Assembly: GCA_029216955.1 (NCBI GenBank)
Contig: JANAVB010015600.1
Coordinates: 24,322,538-24,386,537, forward strand
From: Iris pallida
Taxonomy: Eukaryota > Streptophyta > Magnoliopsida > Asparagales > Iridaceae
Length of the DNA stretch: 64,000 nt
Direction of reading: 5' to 3'
In this document: one piece after another, positions 53,581 to 63,508 of the stretch
Numbering within the stretch: position 1 is the stretch's first letter
Layout of the letters: every line of letters begins with the position of its first letter
Notes under the pieces: generated by a model
The model's database searches: none
What the model saw: only the letters and a program-made list of their open reading frames with translations
What the model was told of the DNA's origin: nothing
Made by a program: the position numbers and the translations under genes

Positions 53581-54287
53581 GCCTTGAAAGCGATCAACTT
53601 CTCTGACTTTTCCTTTGGCATAGCATCTTCAAAGTCTTGAAGTTCCAACTCGCGAGTGGGTAGCTTATCCATGAGAGTTTCCAGAGACATTATTGAGAGG
53701 TCGCTTCCTTCAATGATTGTTGTAGCCTTTGGAATCCAGTTCTTCGTGAGAGCTCATAGAAGTTTGCGAATCTTCTCATGGTTACTGTATTCCTTGACTA
53801 ATGAAGACAAAGGATTTACAATATCCAGGAATCTCGTAATCATCTGGGTGACGAATTCATTTGGCTTCATCTTGATCGCCTCGTACTCTTGAGTAAGTCT
53901 GCTGATCTTTGACTCCTTGACTTGCGTTGTTCCTTCGTGGGTTACTTCGAAAAGTTTTCACACTTCATTCGATGTTGTGCAAGTCGATACCCTGTTAAAT
54001 GTAGTTCTGTCTAAAGCACAAAATAAAGCGTTAATAGCACGTGCGTCAAGACTGGCCTTTTTCTTTTCATCCTCAGTATATTTATCATGGGGTTTATTAA
54101 CTAAAACTCCCTCAACAGTAATATGATGAGGCTTTTTGTAGCCATCAATAACTATAGACCATAAGTCAAAATCAAGAGATTTTAAGGAGAAACTCATCCG
54201 TATTTTCCAATAAGTGTAGTTTGTGCCGTCAAACAGTGGTGGTCTGTTTGTGGCTTGGCCTTCACTTGTGAATTTCACAGTTTCCAT
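53581..54287 (-). pseudogene. gag: Host copia gag, N-terminal part
   Basis: ATG at 54287 (METVKFTSEGQATNRPP), a close homologue of 31004 onward. The gag domain with FDGTNYTYWKIRMSFSLKS and ISRLTQEYEA is followed by SLETLMDKLP. In-frame TGA near 53958 (TGC in the relative) and near 53756 (from CGA) break it. It stops at the chromovirus TSD; the frame resumes at 41478. Confidence 0.87.
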
Positions 54288-54366
54288 GTGTTATACTGTG
54301 ATTTATATAGCAATTAAGAATAATTGAATATAATTGTAATTTTATCTTGCTTTACCTGTATAACCC

Positions 54367-54378
54367 GCTCTGATACCA
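54367..54378 (-). other. tRNA-Met primer binding site, host copia
   Basis: tggtatcagagc on the minus strand, two bases from the LTR end at 54381, as in copia 2. Confidence 0.93.
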
Positions 54379-54380
54379 AT

Positions 54381-55446
54381 TGTAGGAACGAAGTCGTAAA
54401 GCAGAATACTCTGGAGGGGAGGTGAATAGAGTAGACAGCGGAATATTGCTAAATATTGCTAATTAAAAACTTGTTAGCAGTTAGATCACAGAAATAATAT
54501 CAATAATCACAAAGTAATAATTGTAAAAAAAAGAGATCAGAAGGCAAACGCAAACACAACGATGTATACCGGTTTTTCTCTTGTGAGGACTAGTCCAGTC
54601 GGAAGAACTCTGGCTTCCAGTTGAATCCACAATTGGAAAATCCTGCAAGTTTTCATACGAAGTCCTTGCAACTTCTACAGACGCGAGCTTTGATACGAAG
54701 ATATCGATCAACTTCAATTTTGAAGAGTCTTTCTTCAATCAAGCCTCTGATTACAATTTCTCTAAAATCTTCTAGACCGCACCGTACCGAAAAATTGACT
54801 AGAGAATTGTAACTGGCTTGGGATTTGAAAATGAAAGCTTTTTAAAAAACTCTTTGGAAAGAAATGTAAGCTTAGACAAGAAGAGATGAAAGTGAATGAG
54901 TGATTTGAAATGATCAGAATTCTTCTCTATTTATAGTTTTTCCAAAGGCAGAACTCTGGCAGAATTCGGACAGAACTCTTTATAACAATCTGCAACTGAA
55001 GGGAGACCAAGTTTTTTAAAAGTTCGAAAATTAAACGGTCACTAACCGAACTCTGGCAGAACTCGAGCCGAGTTCTGTCAGGGTTGGTTAGGGTTTTTCA
55101 ATAGTGATATTCGGGCTTTTTAAAATCCTTCAGAAGCTTTTGTAAATAAGGGATGTTTTTCAAAAACATAGGTCATTTTTAAAAATGATTTTGGATAGCC
55201 TATTTGCCAGTACGACTCGGTGTACAATGTATTTCTAGACTCAATAAAAGTAAAAATTACATTGCATAAAAAAATACAGTCTCGAGTGGCAAACAAAGCT
55301 TCGGTTTTGAACTGAGTAGATATCCGATCTTGATTAGTGTCCAAGTGTCCAAAATGTCTTGAGTAAACATCTGAGTAGCTCCGTATATCGAGACAGAGTT
55401 TGATCAATTATTAAAATCAGGTTTGACCATGACCAATGGGCCAACA
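54381..55446 (-). repeat. 5' LTR of the host copia
   Basis: 1,066 bp, aligned end to end with the copia 2 LTRs. The TATA box ctataaatagag lies at about 54937-54926. GAACTCTG/GAGTTCTG clusters are at 54950-54982 and 55045-55082. The TSD should be acata (55447-55451), with its partner left of the window. Confidence 0.9.
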
Positions 55447-55563
55447 ACATATAGATATAATCTTTATAGCCTCACCTCTATACATATAGTATATCTAACA
55501 ATCACTCATAATATATATATCAATACCTACTATATATATAGCCTCACCTATATATATCAATAC

Positions 55564-55599
<36 letters not shown>

Positions 55600-55641
55600 A
55601 AAGTAGCTAAAACCCACATCTCTATATACACTCACACAAAA

Positions 55642-55704
<63 letters not shown>

Positions 55705-56076
55705 AAAGTAGCTAAAACCCACATCTCTATATACACTCACACAGTTCTCTGAAATCTGAGAAATTAAATCTCTCAAACCCCCCCCTCCAAACTCATATAT
55801 AACCTATATATACCTCAACTCAATATGAACAAACCCACAACTACATATCAATGCAATTAATTGCATGACTCTAATCTCAAGAAAAATCTGAGAACAACAT
55901 AACTTCCATAAAATTAAACCCAATGTAAAAATCATCCCAGAAACTGGGATTCAACTCATCTATATGTAGAACTCACATATCCCATGAAATCCCCAAATCC
56001 CAATTGAAAACAATATCCGACATAACTTGTATTTGAAAACCTATACATATGAATAATTGTAGAATTAGGAAAGGGG
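55447..56076. other. Unassigned flank with (TA)n arrays
   Basis: The only stretch outside a recognised element. It has (TA)n at about 55568-55597 and 55643-55701. A segment of about 45 bp (tacaaaagtagctaaaaccc and following) is duplicated around the second array. The rest is an AT-rich unique sequence with no ORF that looks like a gene. It ends with a purine run, aggaaagggg, directly before tgtagaagcat. Confidence 0.6.
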
Positions 56077-56104
56077 TGTAGAAGCATAAAAAATATTGCT
56101 TTTA

Positions 56105-56155
56105 GTCCCACATCGGAAAGGAGAAGAAGAAAGGTCTCACTCCATTCTATAAATA
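56105..56155 (+). promoter_or_regulatory. snRNA-type USE plus TATA pair
   Basis: gtcccacatcg (56105-56115) matches the plant snRNA upstream sequence element RTCCCACATCG. TATA (tataaata, 56148-56155) starts 32 bp after it, close to the Pol II snRNA spacing. No recognisable snRNA follows, so this is probably the promoter of a repeat. Confidence 0.45.
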
Positions 56156-56504
56156 GAGCCCCCTTTCCTTCTTTGAAAAGGGCACCAACTTCTCTTCCTT
56201 CCTTCCAACTTGGACTCTTCCTACTACGCACCTTCGAGTGCTAAGTCGAAGAAGTCTAGGGCAGCGCGGGCTCGTCGAGCTCAGTCAGCTGTCCCAACCT
56301 CTGACCATCAGAGCGTCCCACTAACTGTTAAAGCGGGCCTCTGATGGAAAGTTGTAAACATGATACCTATGCACTCATGTGCTCGGGATAACCGGGCCCA
56401 CAAAATGAGTACAAAGATTGACCGAGATGTCCTTGACTTGCGAGATGTGATCCTTCACAAGCGCGAGGAAAGAAGGAGATTCTCTATGCCGCTCGAAAAC
56501 AACA

Positions 56505-57260
56505 TGGAGCCTCAGGCGGCTCAAAACCCAGAAAGCCCATGCGGCTCAAAACAGAAGGAACCTCATGCGGCTCAAAACAGAAGGAGTCTCATGCGGTTCA
56601 AAACAAAAGGAGCCTCATGCGGCTCAAAACAGAAGGAGTCTCATGCGGTTCAGAACAAAAAGAGCCTCATGCGGCTCAAAACAGAAGGAGCCTCATGCGG
56701 CTTGGAACTCCCCAACATCTCCATGCGGCTCAGCCAAAGACACGAGGCCATACACTGTCCGCTTCTACAGCTGGCCATAAAACAGTCGCCCAAATTAATT
56801 GCATTGAATGACAGCTCTGACACAATGAATGATAGCTCAGACATAGTGAATGACAGCTCTGACATAAAGCTAAAATGATGATGGCGTGCTCCTTGGGAAA
56901 AGAAGAAAATCTTTTATATAGCTGGCATGATCCGCCAAGTCCCAAAGCTCCCTATACGGCTAACATTCCTATGCGGCTGCCATCCCTATACGGCTGACAT
57001 TCCTATGCGGCTGCCACCCCTATGCGGCTGCCTGCTTCATGCGGCTGCCTCCTTCATGCGGCTACCTCCTTCATGCGGCTGCCTGCTTCATACGGCTGCC
57101 TCCTTTATGTGGCTGCCCTCTTCATGCGGCTGCCCTCTTCATGCGGCTGCCACCTACATGCGGCTGCCACCTTCATGCGGCTGCTACTTTCATACGGCTA
57201 GGATTGTGGGAGCCACCTATATGCGGTTCACTTAGAGATCGCACTCATGCGGCTCTGTCA
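56505..57260 (+). repeat. LTR tandem arrays built on ATGCGGCT, plus copy
   Basis: At 56505-56720 a 26-bp unit of cagaaggagcctcatgcggc type is repeated about eight times. At 56950-57260 a 17-bp unit, tgcctccttcatgcggc, is repeated more than ten times. Neither period is a multiple of three. The core is the same as in the minus copy, but unit lengths and spacer text differ. Confidence 0.88.
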
Positions 57261-57617
57261 GGACGTCCCACTCATGACAGTTGAGACACGTGGCGGTCCT
57301 CATGACAGTTGAGACACGTGGCGGTCTTATCCCCTCGCAGTTATGGCAGCTAGCAAATCATAATAACCCGATTGAGTGCAATCATCATCATTACCCGGAT
57401 CAAATCAGATTAATTGCAATCAAGCGGAATGAACACGTGGCAGGAGATCCGAGTTTATCACAAAGATTTATGGCAATCAGCATTAATTGCCCATAAGATT
57501 TGGTGCAAACAAAATTAATTACCCAGATGTGATACAATCAATATCAATGGTCCAGATTATTGGCCGCCGTTTTTTAAGGGGGAATCGTTGCAAACCCTAA
57601 TGATCACACCTCACTCC

Positions 57618-57625
57618 TATAAATA
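57618..57625 (+). promoter_or_regulatory. LTR TATA box, plus Tat copy
   Basis: tataaata in the context cacctcactcctataaataa, conserved with 3707-3699. Downstream, the segment caaggtRccattcccttgca occurs twice (57626-57690), once in the minus copy. Confidence 0.6.
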
Positions 57626-57996
57626 ACAAGGTGCCATTCCCTTGCAGAAGGATCCTGGCTCGAAGAATATCAAGGTACCATTCCCTTGCAAAAGATCCCC
57701 CGGCTAGACACATAGAGATACAAAGGCACGCACAGAAGAGTCTCCCACAGAGCCCGAGAGCATTTCTTCACCAGAGCCAAGGCTACGTCCGATCGTCCAA
57801 GGAGTAAGACAGAGCGTCCGTCGCTTTCCCGAGCCTCTATCGTCACCCCACAGAAAACTAAACAATTGTACTTAGATTGCTGTACCTAGGTTTTCGTTCC
57901 TAGGCTTTCTTTGTACGAGCGAGTTTGTATTATGAAGTAAAAGTCCAGTCCTCCGATATAACTGTTCTGTTCTTTTATAATCAATGGCAAACACGA

Positions 57997-58014
57997 TGGC
58001 GACTCTGCTGGAGA
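57997..58014 (+). other. Primer binding site, plus Tat copy
   Basis: tggcgactctgctggaga, three bases after the LTR end. This is the tRNA-Arg class known from Ogre/Tat elements, and the partner of 3308-3291. Confidence 0.8.
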
Positions 58015-58371
58015 CTAACTTCTCCACGGCTAAGGAGTTGGTGACGCAATCAGACGCAGCCAAACTTGGCTCCACTCAACAAATGGTGGTCGCCCGGTTC
58101 GACCAACAGGCGTTTGAAGAATTGATCTTCGACGGGAGCGCTGGCCCGGTCCAGCGGTGAGCCCATACGAAGAAGGCCCGCAAGGAGTGGAGACCCAAAT
58201 TATTCGCTCCTTCCCAAGCTCTCGAAGAAGTACTCTCTGTTGCCCGAGGTAGCGAAGAAGTCTCGCTTGCGGCCCTACGTCAGACCATAGAGGACTCTAC
58301 TGTCCCCAAGTCTGGCAGAAGAAAATACTATAATGCTAGACTTGCAGGAGCAAAGAGGAACTCTATGCAGT

Positions 58372-58770
58372 CCAAGCCGCATAAGGGCCCCAGCCGTATG
58401 GAGGCTCATGCGACAACAACTGCCAACCGCATGGAGAAAACTCATGCGGCCACAAAAGTCAGCCGCATGCAGAAAGCCCATGCGACCAAAACTGCCAGCC
58501 GCATGAAGGCAGCCTGCACGGCCATGACTTCTAGCCGCATCCAGAAGGTTCATGCGGCCACAGAGGATAGCCGCATACAGACAGCCTGTACGGCCATAAC
58601 TTCTAGCCGCATACAGAAAGTTCATGCGGCCACAAAAGATAGCCGCATGCAGACAGCCTGTACGGCCACAACTCTTAGCCGCATACAGAAGGGTCATGCG
58701 GCCATACGTACCAGCCGTATGCAAACAGCCTGTACGGCCACCGATCCCAGCCGTACACCATCTGCTCCAT
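58372..58770 (+). repeat. ORF1-internal 36-bp hairpin array, plus copy
   Basis: About eleven 36-bp units. Most hold GCCGCAT(G/A) and, 9-10 nt later, (C/T)ATGCGGC, giving a 7-8 bp stem each. The frame is maintained because 36 is divisible by three. Longer and more regular than the minus copy's array. Confidence 0.8.
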
Positions 58771-59039
58771 GAGGCTCACGGTCAGTCTTCGACCGCCTCT
58801 CAGGCGATCCTCACCCCAGATGCTCTCATGTGCCAATCTCCATAGACTCTTCCTATTATGAACTCTCCGGTACTAGAAGGACGAAGTCTCGGGCAGCGCG
58901 GGCTCGGTGAGCTCAGTCAGCTGTCCCAACTCCTGACCATCAGGGCGTCCCGCTGACTATTACACGGGCCCCTGATAGAAAGTTGTACAGAACTACCTGT
59001 GTCTAGCCCCCGGCGGCCAACAGAACGGGTGACTTCCGC

Positions 59040-59818
59040 AACGTGATTCTTCACAAGTGCAAGGAAAGAGATGAAGATTTGGTGTGTAGAGAGTCCTGTC
59101 AGGGACATCAATGCACCCAAGTCATTGTCAACTGCTGCTGCAATAAGGCGGTAGTACAAGAAGACCGGCGGTCCGTCTTCCAACGGTTGTAACGCCCAAG
59201 CTCAGAAGACGAGGCGCTTCTCGTCACCTCCTACAATTCTGCTCTGAAGATTCCTGGCAGCGGGAGAGGGAAGAAAAAAAGTGTCTCCAGCCCAAAAATT
59301 TCAACCGGCGTAACCAAGAACTTTCTTCTAAACGGTTGTCTACTACCGTTGCAAGAGGAGTTTACCGAGGTACCCGCTCAAAGACGAAGTCTGCCACACT
59401 TGGAGATTCGTCGTCTACACTTAGAGATACTGGAGCTGGGGATGGCACTCCTCCAAATATTCACGACAATCCGGTGTTCCAAGAGGATGATCCAGACGTA
59501 GCAGATCCCGACGTCTCCGAGGACGTCCACAACTCTCAAGACGAGGCAAGCTCTGAAGCTGGGGGTACTACTCTTTCTGAGTCCGAACCAGAGGAAAACA
59601 TTCCCACATACCCCGACGACTTCACTGTGCGAGGGTATGACTCAGAAGGCACGTCCTCTACCGCTCCTTCCACCTCTCATCATATAAGGACTGTATTTAT
59701 GACAGACAGCAACCAAGAGGGTCCCAGTGATCGCCAACGCATCGATACTCTGGAGGCCATACTGCATGCCTTGGTCAAATCTGTGGACGACATCAAGGCG
59801 GCCATTCCCACTCTGTAA
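59040..59818 (+). pseudogene. Tat ORF2 of the plus copy, broken
   Basis: Homologous to 2362-1577. The N-terminal part has a TAA near 59190 and slips frame near 59335. From TTG 59336 it is open for 160 codons to TAA 59816-59818. The acidic part (PEENIPTYPDDFTVRGYDSE) and the helical tail (IDTLEAILHALVKSVDDIKA) are preserved. The TAA lies in frame with gag in both copies. The 130 bp between ORF1 and this region (58911-59039) hold nothing codable. Confidence 0.65.
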
Positions 59819-60985
59819 GGAAGGATGCTTGGCCAAATGAGCTTGGGCCCTGCAGTCAATGCGGACTCAAACTCAGCTGCACCAAACCCGGGCGATAATC
59901 CTCCTGAGATATCGGCTCCTACCGCTGTAGACGAGGCCAGGGAGGCAAGTAGAGAGGTCTAGGAGCTCCGAGCCATGTTTCAAGCCCGAGAAAATTGCCA
60001 GGACCTCAGGGTACGACAACCGTATCCTGCTGCGTGGAGAGATATTCCTTTTCCACCAAAATATAAACCATTCCACATCAATCCATATGATGGAAAGACA
60101 TCTGCAAGCAGGTACATAACCTACTTCGAAGTTACAATCGACCATCTGCCTCATGACGACACCATCTTTACGCGGTTGTTCATCGGAGCCTTGGAAGGGG
60201 TCGCCTTCGACTGGTACCGCAACTTGCCGGACAATTGCATCCACTCCTTCACCAGCTTCAAGCGTATGGTCCTAGAGAGGTTCTACGAAGTAGGACAAGA
60301 CGTGACGATGTCCACCCTTATGGACAATGTTCAGGAAGAAAAGGAGCTGACAAAGAATTATATTGAGCGGTTTCGCCAAACTGCGATGAAACTGCCTTCC
60401 GGCAACCCTGATTCCTCCTTGATTGAAATTTGCCAAAAGAGACAGCTTCCCACAATCAGCCTCTGGATGGGCGAAAGTCAATTCAAGGATTGGAAGACGT
60501 TCATCATCAGTGGCACTAGCGTAGAAGATAGGCGGAAGAAAGCTCGCCAACTGGGATTGCACATCTCGGAAGGGAAGGACAAGGGCAAACGCCCTAACGT
60601 CAACAACAATAATGGTGGCAATTCCTCCAGCAACCGAAACAACAAGGACAAGCAGGCTATGGTGGCCGACACAGCCCCAATGCCCGAATCAAAGCCGACA
60701 GAAAAGCAGCGGCCTCAGATGACCTACTCCTTCGAGGATGGCCATGTCAAACCCATCTTAGACATGCTCATCCAAGGAGGACGAATTCAGCTCCCTCCTC
60801 CAAGGCGTGATCCTCCTCCTGCAGATATGGAGACCCCTAAGTACTGCTATTACCATCGCTATGTTCACCATGCTGCACAAGACTGCTACCAGCTGAAGCG
60901 ATACATCCAACATCTCATCGATTCTAAGGCCCTGGCCATTGATTTCGAAGAGGTGACCGTGGCGGCCAACATGGTGTCAGTATAA
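59819..60985 (+). pseudogene. gag: Tat gag of the plus copy, nearly open
   Basis: The frame follows the ORF2 TAA. A TAG at 59960-59962 (CAG in the minus copy) is the only break. From ATG 59975 it is open for 336 codons. The gag domain covers residues about 15-160 of that frame (INPYDGKTSASRYITYFEV, FDWYRNLPDNCIHSF, LERFYEVGQDVTMSTL). An Asn-rich linker follows (NVNNNNGGNSSSNRNNK). The zinc knuckle C-x2-H-x4-H-x4-C (CYYHRYVHHAAQDC) is intact near residue 290. The end is NFEE-like (EEVTVAANMVSV) and then a TAA shared with the minus copy. Confidence 0.85.
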
Positions 60986-61480
60986 TTTGGCAGCTTCCCT
61001 CCAACAAAGGCTCAAGATGGAGTAGTACCTGTCCCCAAAGCAAAGATGGAGGTCGCTAACCTTCCACCTCCCTAAGACCAAGCTGCTGGTCTAGTGCCCC
61101 TTACCACATCACGGGGGGAGATCATGTGGGTCCATTCGGACCTAGTACCTGAAGTGACTCAGCCTGCACTTCCTGTCACCAGCGAAAAAAAGAGTGGAAA
61201 AGTCAAATCATGCCGCACGATCTCGGTAGAGGTTGAAGAAGCTATCGCTGTTGTTACCCGATCCGGCGCACAAACTCAACCTCAACCGGGTAACTCGGCC
61301 GAAGACCATTAGCCAACGGCTGCTGATGCTCCAGAACCTTCTCAGCCTTCGACGACCGACAAGCCTAGGCCGAAGGAGACTCGCTTCGACAAACCGCTCC
61401 GAAGGAAGACGCCTCATGGGCTGGAGACGCCCTACAACTTTGACATCTTAGCGCAACTGGCCAACACACCGGCCAAATTT
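60986..61480 (+). other. gag-protease linker of the plus Tat copy
   Basis: Same frame as gag and protease, Pro/Thr-rich, with at least two further stops (TAA near 61073, TAG at 61310-61312; the minus copy has CAG at the latter). No domain recognised. Confidence 0.6.
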
Positions 61481-62194
61481 TTGCTATACGAGCTCCTGAG
61501 ACTCTCCAAAGATGTTCGTGTTGCACTGAGCGAAGCACTCCAGAATGCCGACGCATATCTGGCTCAGTCCAATCTCACTGGGAAAAGCTCGCCTGCAGAT
61601 CCTCAAGACAGCTCTTGCACGGGTTCAATGTTCACTTCGCAGGATATGCTTATCAAGACCAACCTGCACGATCGCCCTCTGTATTATAGTAGGTACATGG
61701 GCGATATTAGGGTGGATCGGATGCATATTGATCCCGGTTCTTCCATAAGCATCATCCCGAAGAGCCTACTACACTATCTGCGCATCCCAATGCATCGCTT
61801 GACGTCGACAAGCACCGCCATCAGCGGTTTCAATTCGGGCGGGAGCTACTCGATCGGGAAGATTCGCCTGAAGTGCCAAATCGGCGACCTTCAGTCAGAA
61901 GTGACCTGTTATGTCATAGACGCGGACACTTCCTATAACATTCTCCTGGGGCGTCCTTGGATACACGATTACATGATCATGCCTTCCATACTGCACCAGT
62001 GCTTCAAGTACGTCGATAAACACGATTTCGTAAGGACAGAATTTGCCGACATCGATCCCTTCAAAGGGGTCGAATCCTACTACTCAGATTCCTGCCTGTA
62101 CGAGAAGTCGAAAAGGCACCTTGTCAAAGGAGATACTCAAGCTCAAACTGAGACGGCAGCTGGATCAGAAGAAGCTCTGATGATCCACCTCTAA
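61481..62194 (+). CDS. pro: Tat aspartic protease region
   Basis: A 237-codon open segment in the gag frame; the stated start is simply where the open stretch begins. The active site is HIDPGSSISIIP (Asp about residue 84). A flap region follows (STAISGFNSGGSYSIGKIRL), then the distal motif YNILLGRPWIHDY. This layout is typical of Tat/Athila proteases. It would cleave the polyprotein. The TAA at 62192-62194 interrupts the frame before the linker to RT; the equivalent position in the minus copy is outside the window. Confidence 0.85.
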   Translation: MLYELLRLSKDVRVALSEALQNADAYLAQSNLTGKSSPADPQDSSCTGSMFTSQDMLIKTNLHDRPLYYSRYMGDIRVDRMHIDPGSSISIIPKSLLHYLRIPMHRLTSTSTAISGFNSGGSYSIGKIRLKCQIGDLQSEVTCYVIDADTSYNILLGRPWIHDYMIMPSILHQCFKYVDKHDFVRTEFADIDPFKGVESYYSDSCLYEKSKRHLVKGDTQAQTETAAGSEEALMIHL

Positions 62195-63508
62195 GCCCAC
62201 AAACCTGGCAAAACTGTCCCCCTTACAGCCACTCTGCGTAAGGACGCAATCAGCCTCTCCGCACAGGAGGAACAGACGATAATTCGGCTACCATGGTCTG
62301 GCCAAGCGCCAAGACCCACGACAGAGCCACTGACAATCAGGCTTCCTAGAGCTGGCCAGCAGCAAATAGAGGAGCGCAATCCCCCTGTCAAACTGATGAC
62401 GATTCGTCTTCCCAGAATGAATCTCCTGCCAAACGCTAAGCCGGGGACTGCTAGCCAGTTAACAACTCCCCGCATAGCACCAAACACCAAACTAGGGGTC
62501 GCTAGTACGCCAACAACTCCACATTCGACTCCACCATGGGAGCCCCTGGTGATTAGGCTGCCCAAGTCATCCTCCCAGTCGTCATTTACACAGGGGGTGG
62601 CTGAAGAAGAGTCGGAGCTGGCCAAGTATGTGGCTGCTCACACTGATGTTCCATCCGCAGATGATGTAATCCCACTGGAAAAGATACCTTATTTCATCAA
62701 TAAAGGGCTATCTTTGAACTACCTCGAGTTTTATAAGCTTTGTTCAATGTATGCCATGGAACACGGAATAGGCACTCACCTGCACACGCAAGTGACAAAT
62801 GTCTACATCGCAAACCAACTTACTTCAGTGGAAGACGCTTACCGCATAATCGAGGGAGAGGATCACCCAATCATCTTCGGCCGGAAGAATGATCCACATC
62901 CCTTCAAAATAGAAGAAGTTGATCTAGAACCCGACACCGGAAGACTACCCCTTTATCTCTATAGTTCCCGATCCAAGTACCTCATGCAAAAACAGGGGTA
63001 TGATCTGGAAACTACGCCAGGCTTGAACTACGGTACTGGACGGCAATTACCTTTACAATTGTCGGGCCCGGCTGGGAAACCACGAGACTATTACAGTAAA
63101 ACTAGATGAGGGCTAGGTTATGTTACACTAGCAACGACCCCTGAAAGCTCGGATGAGGAATGCAACTGGCATTCACACTCGACCGAATTACCAACTTCTG
63201 ATTCGGATATCAGCATCGGAGACGTATTCAGGGAAGTCTTGTCCGTCAATATGGCCTTCGCCGACGCCTATGAAGAAGATGAAGACATTCCTGAACTTCA
63301 TGAGTTAGAACCGTGGGCACAACAGCTAGATGCACAATGGAAGAAGCGGTTCGAACGAAGAAAGCCTCCCACCGAACATGAGGTTGTACAAGTCGATCTC
63401 GGTGATGAGTCTTCTCCAAAGCCCATCTTCGTCAGCAAAAGTCTGACAGACGAAGAGCGGGGATCGTTACTACAACTCATCAGAGAATACATCGATGTGT
63501 TCGCCTGA
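62195..63508 (+). pseudogene. Protease-RT linker of the Tat polyprotein
   Basis: Continues the same frame. The first part is repetitive (TIIRLPWSGQ, LTIRLPRAGQ, MTIRLPRMN, PLVIRLPKSS), four IRLP units of unknown role. Next comes a conserved-looking block (FINKGLSLNYLEFYKLCSMY, HTQVTNVYIANQLTSVEDAY) and YLMQKQGYDLETTPGLNYG, which ends at TGA 63107-63109. After that the frame resumes with GLGYVT, resembling the G-patch-like stretch before RT in Tat elements. An acidic segment and SLTDEERGSLLQLIREYIDVFA lead to TGA 63506-63508, where family members usually have Trp (FAW). Confidence 0.7.

Larger units (their letters stand above)
56077..57993 (+). repeat. 5' LTR of the plus Tat element (chimeric 5' part)
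   Basis: 56481-57993 aligns with 4640-3312. The part 56213-56480 instead matches the ORF1-ORF2 junction of the same family (58846-59075), and 56077-56212 is unique apart from its first 11 bases. So either the LTR has captured internal sequence or a fragment of another Tat copy abuts it. It ends atggcaaaca at 57993. Confidence 0.6.
57984..58910 (+). pseudogene. Tat ORF1 of the plus copy, broken
   Basis: ATG at 57984 inside the LTR end; the PBS (57997-58014) is read as codons MATLLE. The frame is 309 codons to TGA 58908-58910. It is interrupted by TGA at 58158-58160 (CGA in the minus copy) and TGA at 58770-58772 (TGC there). The stops of the two copies are at different places, so an intact ancestor had one long ORF. 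The N-terminus is Thr/Ala-rich, the middle basic, and residues about 130-262 consist of 12-residue units such as SRMQKAHATKTA. Function unknown; extra 5' ORFs are known in Ogre/Tat elements. Confidence 0.65.

Noticed and set aside
56105..56300. A functional U-snRNA gene
   Set aside because: USE and TATA are present, but no Sm site, snRNA body or 3' box follows; the sequence runs into Tat-derived DNA.
56505..57260. Regularly spaced repeats resembling a CRISPR array
   Set aside because: Units are 17 and 26 bp with no unique spacers, in a plant LTR with a drifting core. No cas-like genes are present.
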